Assembly: GCA_025464645.1 (NCBI GenBank)
Contig: JAODGF010000047.1
Span: forward strand, 1-9,433
Length of the DNA stretch: 9,433 bases
Source: Methanosarcinales archaeon
GTDB lineage: Archaea > Halobacteriota > Syntropharchaeia > Alkanophagales > Methanospirareceae
Direction of reading: 5' to 3'
The position numbers were made by a program, and so were the translations under genes. This document shows, piece by piece, positions 5,423 through 9,433 of this stretch (positions are counted from its first letter, which is position 1; every line of letters starts with the position of its first letter). The notes below the pieces were generated by a model. That model saw only the letters and a list, made by a program, of their open reading frames with translations, did not search any database and was not told where the DNA came from.

Positions 5423-7372
5423 GGCAATGATGCCTCCTTTCCGGAGCTCGCCGAGTAGTAATACGGTCATCCCGATTCCCAGTAATATTATCCCAAACCA
5501 AACAAGCCATATCATGGGTACTCTCTTTACGACGATTACCGAATCTTCTGGTTGAACCTCCTGACCCATAAGCGCGAAAAACATCGAATTAAAACTGGAT
5601 TTTGTTTGGTGCATGGAAATGTACATATCACCCGCAGGAGCAGAAATGATCAAAGGTTCAGACACCACGCCATGGTTTGCGTAGTAATACATCCACAGCG
5701 ATTCATGTTGGACTTCTCCCCCATCATCTTCGATCGCAACATCCATCTTTAGCGCAGAGCGTTCAGGACCTATAAAAGAATGCTGAGGGTAGTAAACGCT
5801 TCCGGTACCGGGATACACGGTGAAATTATTCAACGTAATTTGCAGCCCTAAAGCGTCAATAACGGAGTCAGGCTTTGCAATGATGTTTCCGCTTTCTGTT
5901 TCAGCAGCAGAGCTGACGAAAACGCCTATTAAGATAATTACAACAGCAAGATGCACGATGGTCTTGCCCCACAATCGAGAAGAGGAATTCTTCTTTGATA
6001 TTAACCGGGCGAAGTTATAAGCGATGGCAATCCCCGCTACCATCAGGAGCGGAAGTCCGAGGTTTGCAAGCCAATTTGGTGTTGGTTGCCCGATAGCTGC
6101 TAAAACAGCCCCAATAAGCAGCACCGACACGATTAACATGACATATCTCTTCATTTTCAGCCCTATATTGCACCCACCTAAAGCCGCTACGAAGGCGAGT
6201 GTGAAAGGGAAGCACCATTTATTGTAAAATTCGGGACTCGTAGTCATGGGGTTCTCATTGAAAAAGCCACCTATTATTGGCGCTGCATCTCCAAGGAAGC
6301 ATATAATTAATAGAAACATCAGCGACCAGTATGCGGCGAAAATAGCGACAGAATAAAGGGAAGACGTGTTCATATCGAAAGTATAAAATGGTTTATTCGT
6401 ACTTCGTGTTAGATAGAAGAAGTAAATAGCAACGCAAAAAGCGAATCCCAGAAGCACGGGACCAACGGGCGATTTACCAAAGGCATGAACTGACTCCAAT
6501 AACCCCCCGCGGGTGAGAGCGGTGGAGAAGATGATCATAAAAAAAGTAATCAAGAGCGTGAGTTCTTTCCCCAGGTCTTTGCTCCGCGCAGGCAAGTGAA
6601 AGTATGCGGTGAGAGCTAACCAGGGCAGTAAAGAAGCTGTTTCCACAGGGTCCCAAGCCCAGTATCCTCCCCAGCCAAGCACTTCGTAAGACCACCACCC
6701 ACCAAGCGCTATTCCAAGAGCTAAAAACAGCCATGCGGCATAAAGGGAACGCTTTAAAACTTCTCTTACTTCTTCCTTTTCGCTCTCACCCGTTATCATA
6801 CCCGCCAGGGTTAGTGTAAATGCGAAGAAGACAAATACGTATCCTAAGAAAACCACGGGTGGGTGAATGAGGACCCAAAATGTCTGCAACAATGGATTTA
6901 GCCCTGCTCCATCCATTGGTGTCACGGGCAAAAGCTCAAAAGGGCTCTTCAGCAGGGTGACGAGAAGGAGAAAGATAAGGAAGATGTCCAGTATCTTGTA
7001 CGTGGTTATGCGGAACTCGCTTTCTTTTCCAAATCCTCTAAACCGATACACGAAGTAGAGGAGGGTAAAGAGAAAAGCCACAAAGAGCATTGACCCGCTG
7101 CTGCCTATCCAGGGATCGCCGAGCTTATACTGAACTGACAAGCTCGATGAACTGTATGTATAAACCTCACTCAACCAGAAGTTGTCATTCAGGAAAGCCA
7201 TAGTGAGCCTGAGGTACGAGGCGATTATTAGCACATAAGCTAAGGAAGAAGCGAAAAATGCGCGTTCAAGTTTCTTCTTCTCTTCCGGATTTGCCTTTGC
7301 CATTAACAGGAGAATAAAATCAAGGACGAGAAGAACGCAAGCGGAGATTAAGAAGATTTGCCCTGTTTCCAT
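5414..7372 (-). CDS. ccmF: Cytochrome c heme lyase subunit CcmF
   Basis: This 652-residue polytopic membrane protein matches the usual CcmF length. CcmF takes heme from its carrier and helps ligate it to the CXXCH motifs of apocytochromes outside the membrane. The tryptophan-rich WWD signature WGGYWAWDPVE is at 234-244. Candidate heme-ligand histidines sit where the family has them: His170 (LIHPPVVFLGY), His259, His296 (ESVHAFG) and His474 (IVHLAVV). Membrane helices fill the protein up to about 487. A large extracytoplasmic domain follows (about 490-615), then a last helix (619-640). It is the third gene of an operon with the small protein upstream (3-bp gap) and the cytochrome at 7809. A GGGAG lies seven bases before the ATG, inside the end of the preceding gene. 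No other ccm gene is in the window. Confidence 0.93.
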   Translation of the reverse strand: METGQIFLISACVLLVLDFILLLMAKANPEEKKKLERAFFASSLAYVLIIASYLRLTMAFLNDNFWLSEVYTYSSSSLSVQYKLGDPWIGSSGSMLFVAFLFTLLYFVYRFRGFGKESEFRITTYKILDIFLIFLLLVTLLKSPFELLPVTPMDGAGLNPLLQTFWVLIHPPVVFLGYVFVFFAFTLTLAGMITGESEKEEVREVLKRSLYAAWLFLALGIALGGWWSYEVLGWGGYWAWDPVETASLLPWLALTAYFHLPARSKDLGKELTLLITFFMIIFSTALTRGGLLESVHAFGKSPVGPVLLGFAFCVAIYFFYLTRSTNKPFYTFDMNTSSLYSVAIFAAYWSLMFLLIICFLGDAAPIIGGFFNENPMTTSPEFYNKWCFPFTLAFVAALGGCNIGLKMKRYVMLIVSVLLIGAVLAAIGQPTPNWLANLGLPLLMVAGIAIAYNFARLISKKNSSSRLWGKTIVHLAVVIILIGVFVSSAAETESGNIIAKPDSVIDALGLQITLNNFTVYPGTGSVYYPQHSFIGPERSALKMDVAIEDDGGEVQHESLWMYYYANHGVVSEPLIISAPAGDMYISMHQTKSSFNSMFFALMGQEVQPEDSVIVVKRVPMIWLVWFGIILLGIGMTVLLLGELRKGGIIAKS

Positions 7373-7375
7373 TTT

Positions 7376-7801
7376 TTACTCCCATAAGATAACTTTTACA
7401 TCCCTTGCCCTCGTGCGAGCTTTCTCATCCACCACCTTCACTATCACCTTTACCATATCCCCCTGTCTCGGTGCGGCACTTTTAGAGAAGCCGATTACAA
7501 AATCGTAGGTACCATTACCGTGATAATCCTTGGCAGCCCAGTAGCTGATTTTCGTATTGTTGATTATCGCAAGCGCATCCACGCTCGGGAAACCCGCGGT
7601 AGAGCTACCCCTCGGGCTCTGCAACGGATTCACTGCTTCTTGTTCCACATTGGCGATTTCTACCGATGGTTTGCCATCTGTTACCGTCACCTCAGCCTTG
7701 ACTTTTATTACTGGCACTTCTTCTATCTCTATGATTGAAATCGTAACCAGACCCATGACCATTAGAATGGCAATAACTGCAAAAACAATACCCTTTTTCA
7801 T
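7376..7801 (-). CDS. Small membrane-anchored protein of unknown function, ccmF-linked
   Basis: This 141-residue protein has a KK-positive N-terminus and one hydrophobic segment (about 4-24), then a predicted beta-rich extracytoplasmic domain with alternating Val/Lys strands, a Pro/Ser/Gly loop around 60-70 and a final KVIVKVVDE...DVKVILWE strand pair. It has no Cys, no heme motif and none of the heme-binding residues of CcmE, so it is not an evident CcmE. I do not recognise the family. It is the middle gene of a three-gene operon: 7 bp after the cytochrome and 3 bp before ccmF. ATG 7801 is preferred because GGGGGTG lies about 12 bases upstream. A GTG at 7816, which would overlap the cytochrome by 8 bp and add five residues, abuts that purine run too closely. 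Confidence 0.7.
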   Translation of the reverse strand: MKKGIVFAVIAILMVMGLVTISIIEIEEVPVIKVKAEVTVTDGKPSVEIANVEQEAVNPLQSPRGSSTAGFPSVDALAIINNTKISYWAAKDYHGNGTYDFVIGFSKSAAPRQGDMVKVIVKVVDEKARTRARDVKVILWE

Positions 7802-7808
7802 CGCTATC

Positions 7809-8468
7809 TTACGCACCCCCTTCTTTTGTTTTTAGTATAAATTTTATAAGTGCCTTTAATATATTAGAGATAGTGGGATAAGTCATCTCCCCTGTTTTTT
7901 TCTTCGGTACGCCTTCTATTAGTTGATACCCCTCCTCCTTATATTCTATTCCAAAAGGACCATGACAAATGACACACATCTCTCCTGTTCTGTTGCCGTG
8001 GACGATATGAGGATTTCCATTATGACAGGAATCGCATTCTTCGCTCTCTGGTATTGAGATCTCCTCTTTCTTACCATGACAGTCCTGGCAATCGGTGTCC
8101 CGATGTATTTCGTGATACTTATCACAGGGAATCTCCTGGGTGATATTTGCTATTCCTGTTCCCATGTGACAATCAACACATACCTTTATGCCATGCGCGT
8201 TCTTCCTGATCTTATCCATGTCTATCGCTCCGGCGGAAGTATATGCTTCTCGATGACAGTTGCAAGACCCAAGTTTTGCAAGCAACTGCTTGTCTGAGAG
8301 AAGTGAGACATGGCACTGCCCGCACTCTGGTGCGGGATGCCACGACCCTATGAATCCTTTGGGATTTGGTGGAATCACCTCGCTGGCTCTATCCTCTTTG
8401 CCTATACTGACGGATACGGCTGCGACAAAGATTACCAGGGCAAGCAAGGCAAATAGTTTGTGTTTCAT
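7809..8468 (-). CDS. Exported multiheme cytochrome c with five canonical and two aberrant heme sites
   Basis: This 219-residue protein has an N-terminal signal peptide or anchor (about 3-21). Canonical CXXCH motifs are CGQCH (49-53), CVDCH (97-101), CQDCH (127-131), CDSCH (145-149) and CVICH (165-169). Two further sites are abnormal: CNCH (69-72) has a single residue between the cysteines, and CDKYH (115-119) has Tyr in place of the second Cys. Many extra His (44, 93, 122, 154, 157) could be distal ligands. The C-terminal 200-213 is hydrophobic or amphipathic and could touch the membrane. Spacing resembles cytochrome c3/NrfB-type small carriers, so electron shuttling outside the membrane is likely. 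It is the first gene of the ccmF operon. AGAGGAAAG precedes the ATG. Confidence 0.82.
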   Translation of the reverse strand: MKHKLFALLALVIFVAAVSVSIGKEDRASEVIPPNPKGFIGSWHPAPECGQCHVSLLSDKQLLAKLGSCNCHREAYTSAGAIDMDKIRKNAHGIKVCVDCHMGTGIANITQEIPCDKYHEIHRDTDCQDCHGKKEEISIPESEECDSCHNGNPHIVHGNRTGEMCVICHGPFGIEYKEEGYQLIEGVPKKKTGEMTYPTISNILKALIKFILKTKEGGA

Positions 8469-8502
8469 CTCTTTCCTCTTGGTATATTGCTTTATTACAA
8501 GT

Positions 8503-8516
8503 AAAATGTATTTCGC
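8503..8516 (-). promoter_or_regulatory. Possible promoter of the cytochrome-ccmF operon
   Basis: The minus strand reads GCGAAATACATTTT, which has the CGAAA BRE-like start of the other cytochrome promoters and an AT-rich but imperfect TATA core. The expected start near 8482 would leave a leader of about 14 bases holding the AGAGGAAAG. TTACAAGTAA (8495-8504), an inverted repeat with 4-bp arms, overlaps it. Confidence 0.3.
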
Positions 8517-8531
8517 TTTTAATTTTATTAA

Positions 8532-8627
8532 TTAGATAATGTGTCTAACATAACTGCGTATCTTGAACTTGAAGATCTCGTTAAAAAAGGGAAAGAAGCC
8601 ATAGAGATGCCACAAAGACGCCAATAA
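8532..8627 (+). pseudogene. Short orphan reading frame before hsdS
   Basis: An open frame from GTG 8541 to TAA 8625-8627 ends 13 bp before the hsdS remnant. It reads AYLELEDLVKKGKEAIEM then PQRRQ, a charged helix. The position fits the last codons of a lost upstream hsdM gene, but the family cannot be confirmed from so few residues, and chance is possible. Confidence 0.2.
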
Positions 8628-8640
8628 TGGAAGGAATAAG

Positions 8641-8950
8641 ATGACAGGGGCTAATGAGATGGAAAAACTCCCGGAAGGGTGGGAAGTGGTGAGGTTGGGG
8701 GAGATAGCAAGTTTTCATAAAGGAAGGTTATATCTAAAATCTGATGCCACTGAAGATGGGATTTATGAGTTTATTCATTATGGAGAACTTTTTACTGTAT
8801 ATAAGGAGCAAATAAATAACATAGTTAGCAGAATTAACAACAATAAAGGCGCCTTTTTCTCAAAAGCTAATGATGTTTAATGCCGACCTCGGATGTCACA
8901 CCGTTTGGGTTAGCCACAGGAGCTGTGTAAAAAAAGATGAAGTTATAATA
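8641..8950 (+). pseudogene. hsdS: Type I restriction-modification specificity subunit (hsdS), frameshifted and truncated
   Basis: HsdS subunits choose the DNA target of type I restriction enzymes. The start LPEGWEVVRLGEIASFHKGR is the typical opening of the first target-recognition domain. The first frame runs 79 codons to SKANDV and stops at TAA 8878. Shifting by one base continues the family sequence as MPTSDVTPFGLAT (8880-8918). A second shift continues it as SCVKKDEVII (8921-8950). Each is explained by a single-base deletion, the first in a T run at 8876-8878. Homology then stops abruptly at the IS boundary, where intact proteins continue with a GGD-type motif. GGAAGGA (8629-8635) precedes the ATG. 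The gene is dead: perhaps 100 codons remain of a normal 400 or so. Confidence 0.85.
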
Positions 8951-9433
8951 GTGTCTCAACAACTTAGTTTTTAGACAAATATAAATACTGCGAGTTTATC
9001 CTATATTTTATGAAAAGGATAGAACTCGCCGAAGAGGAGGTAAAGTATCTGGGAGAATTTACAAAGAAAGGTCAGAAAAGCGCAAGAGCATTGACAAGAG
9101 CCCATGTTTTGCTTTTGGTTCATAAAGGAGAAAAGGAAACGAGAATAGCAGAGATATTAAACATAAGCCGAGCAACCGTCTCCAACATTAAGAAAAGATA
9201 CCGTGAAGAAGGCCTTCAAAGTGCCCTGACAGAGAAACCAAGACCGGGGCAGCCCAAGAAATACACGGAACGGCATGAAGCAGAAATCATAGCGCAGGCA
9301 TGCACCAAATCGCCAGATGGCAGAAAGAGATGGTCGCTTACATTACTCACCGAAGAGATGAGGAAGAAGGAAGGGTTTGAAACAATAAACCGTGAGAGCA
9401 TCCGGCTTATTTTAAAAAAAGCAAAACAAAGCC
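8951..9433 (+). mobile_element. IS630-family insertion sequence, right end off window
   Basis: The left boundary is placed at 8951, just after a TA (8949-8950), the dinucleotide target of IS630/Tc1-type elements. hsdS homology ends exactly here. The tip GTGTCTCAACAACTTAG contains TGTCT (8952-8956), mirrored by AGACA (8973-8977). An AT-rich TATA-like box, AAATATAAATA (8977-8987), then precedes the transposase ATG by 22 bases, suggesting a leaderless or short-leader transcript. The opposite inverted repeat and target duplication are not in view, so the left edge is inferred. Confidence 0.7.
9010..9433 (+). CDS. IS630-family transposase, N-terminal part
   Basis: The frame is open from ATG 9010 to the window end and gives 141 residues. 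An N-terminal homeodomain-like helix-turn-helix region covers about 25-68, with recognition segment ISRATVSNIKKRYREEG (52-68). A Pro/Gly-rich linker (RPGQPKKY, 78-85) and the characteristic PDGRKRWSLTLLTEEM (102-117) region of IS630 proteins follow. The DDE catalytic domain lies beyond the edge, so activity cannot be judged. It has no clear Shine-Dalgarno sequence; the TATA-like box at 8977-8987 fits start-proximal transcription. Confidence 0.85.
   Translation, partial: MKRIELAEEEVKYLGEFTKKGQKSARALTRAHVLLLVHKGEKETRIAEILNISRATVSNIKKRYREEGLQSALTEKPRPGQPKKYTERHEAEIIAQACTKSPDGRKRWSLTLLTEEMRKKEGFETINRESIRLILKKAKQS

Noticed and set aside
5202..5510. Minus-strand frame with NTKTEILNKQ between the hexaheme cytochrome and ccmF.
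   Set aside because: It arises from the 7-bp-period repeat and antisense cytochrome sequence.
7376..7801. CcmE heme chaperone.
   Set aside because: No His or Cys heme-attachment motif near the C-terminus and no recognisable CcmE sequence, only a similar size and position.
7802..7816. GTG start at 7816 for the small ccmF-linked protein.
   Set aside because: It abuts the purine run that would be its ribosome-binding site; ATG 7801 has workable spacing and a typical KK signal start. It remains possible.

Overview
The window looks like a chromosomal piece of an archaeon. Three things point that way. It has an archaeal-type riboflavin-pathway reductase and a Drg/OBG-type GTPase. Its TATA boxes (CTTTATATAT preceded by a CGAAA BRE-like stretch) stand at archaeal spacing from the genes. 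It also mixes Shine-Dalgarno-led and apparently leaderless genes. Three small multiheme c-type cytochromes beside a full-length CcmF heme lyase suggest an anaerobic, electron-exporting lineage, for example the methane- or alkane-oxidising Halobacteriota (ANME-1/Methanophagales-like). That placement is inference; no rRNA gene is present.

Region 1 (1-3191) is housekeeping. A minus-strand zinc-ribbon protein is cut by the left edge (1-213) and lies 18 bp downstream of the reductase arfC (232-918, minus). The Drg GTPase with its TGS domain follows (970-2067, plus). A PLP enzyme of the CobD/HisC group (2112-3191, minus) converges on drg, and a 14-bp-period repeat fills the junction.

Region 2 (3192-8468) is the electron-transfer and cytochrome-maturation block. 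Two paralogous membrane-anchored NapC/NrfH-like cytochromes, with five and six heme motifs, are read on the plus strand (3474-3944 and 4708-5301). A Yip1-type membrane protein lies between them on the minus strand (3953-4546). All three genes share nearly the same promoter core. Facing them is a minus-strand operon in the order exported multiheme cytochrome (8468-7809), small membrane-anchored protein of unknown function (7801-7376), CcmF (7372-5414). A plausible reading is that the anchored cytochromes take electrons from the membrane quinone or phenazine pool, the exported cytochrome carries them onward, and CcmF attaches heme to all of them.

Region 3 (8469-9433) is decayed accessory DNA. 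It holds a type I restriction specificity gene (hsdS) with two frameshifts, cut at 8950/8951 by an IS630-family element whose transposase runs off the right edge. Upstream of hsdS are a short orphan reading frame and a possible second, degenerate copy of the IS end.

The most notable points are the CX3CH first heme motif shared by both NapC/NrfH-like paralogues; the CXCH and CxxYH sites in the third cytochrome; the common promoter of the three genes at 3474-5301; the uncharacterised partner of ccmF; and the 7/14-bp-period repeats at both convergent junctions that have room for them. No gene-free stretch exceeds 300 bases; the longest is 3192-3473.
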